Below are positions 59,071 to 59,138 of a DNA stretch of 59,138 bases, one piece after another. The position numbers were made by a program, and so were the translations under genes. Numbering within the stretch: position 1 is the stretch's first letter; each line of letters opens with the position of its first letter. The DNA is taken from positions 1-59,138 of the forward strand of contig NZ_JAUSTM010000014.1 in the NCBI RefSeq assembly GCF_030812835.1. Reading direction: 5' to 3'. Origin of the DNA: Streptococcus moroccensis (lineage in GTDB: Bacteria; Bacillota; Bacilli; Lactobacillales; Streptococcaceae). The notes below the pieces were generated by a model. It was not told where the DNA came from. It searched no databases and saw nothing but the letters and a program-made list of their open reading frames with translations.

Positions 59071-59123
59071 CTCAGAGAGATATCATGTAGTTCACCACAA
59101 ACACACTAGAAAGGCTCCCTGAG
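59071..59123. repeat. Imperfect inverted repeat before the terminal ORF
   Basis: CTCAGAGAG (59071-59079) and CTCCCTGAG (59115-59123) are inverted with one mismatch, enclosing 35 bases. They could be part of an IS end, but the element is cut off. Confidence 0.3.
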
Positions 59124-59138
59124 ATGCAACATCATTAT
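59124..59138 (+). CDS. Possible start of a transposase gene, cut by window edge
   Basis: Five codons (MQHHY) start at 59124 and run to the last base. An opening like this resembles the start of some IS30-type transposases in streptococci, from memory. Nothing else supports it, and no clear ribosome-binding site is seen. Confidence 0.25.

Overview
This 59 kb window is a chromosomal segment of a Streptococcus, in which nearly every gene is a low-GC Gram-positive type. The genus call rests on a comG operon behind a ComX/SigX box, a RocS-like chromosome segregation protein, CppA next to PepX, the rnhC-zapA-cvpA-mutS2-trxA block, pflB beside dinB, CcpA (cre) and CodY boxes, and an ISL3-type insertion sequence end. 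I cannot name the species. There is no rRNA, tRNA, CRISPR array or prophage.

Layout. 1-178 is the end of an ISL3-type insertion sequence cut by the window edge. 326-2494 is a polar amino acid ABC importer. 2629-6666 holds a lipoprotein alkaline phosphatase, two exported proteins of unknown function and a histidine-rich cation diffusion exporter. 6761-12124 is a DUF1033 gene, the seven-gene comG competence pilus operon and a methyltransferase, followed by ackA. 13620-18781 carries a flavoprotein, rocS, an exonuclease, a membrane-bound MerR regulator, a hydrolase and a YrdC-family protein.

18968-25453 contains ebfC, then a 5.3 kb beta-glucoside island (licT-bglP-bgl), then hisK. The island lies between two copies of a 36-bp repeat that covers the ribosome-binding site and first five codons of ebfC. 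This looks like a site-specific integration. 25580-33363 is a complete histidine operon hisCZGDBHAFIE behind a T-box leader.

33739-43673 holds a polysaccharide deacetylase, pepX with a possible attenuator leader, cppA with a serine hydrolase, pflB with two cre sites, dinB and a short-chain dehydrogenase. 43777-51806 is recD2, lepB and rnhC on the minus strand facing zapA-cvpA, mutS2 and trxA. 51879-53682 is an ABC-F gene behind a three-codon leader ORF that overlaps a terminator, the architecture of antibiotic-sensing attenuation. 53701-58905 has a glycine-riboswitch-controlled symporter, an MscS channel, a LysM-CHAP wall protein and gdhA. The last bases may be the start of another transposase.

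A shared theme is nitrogen and carbon control. Good matches to the CodY box lie at the his, glycine symporter, gdhA and YrdC-family promoters. Cre-like sites lie at pflB, the dehydrogenase, licT and, weakly, ackA. Four leaders (T-box, glycine riboswitch, two RAT/terminator modules, ABC-F uORF/terminator) use premature termination, and pepX may be a fifth. The strongest candidates for undescribed biology are the ebfC-targeted island, the degenerate EIIB domain fused to BglP, the ABC-F leader, the pepX leader and the membrane-anchored zinc-ribbon MerR protein.
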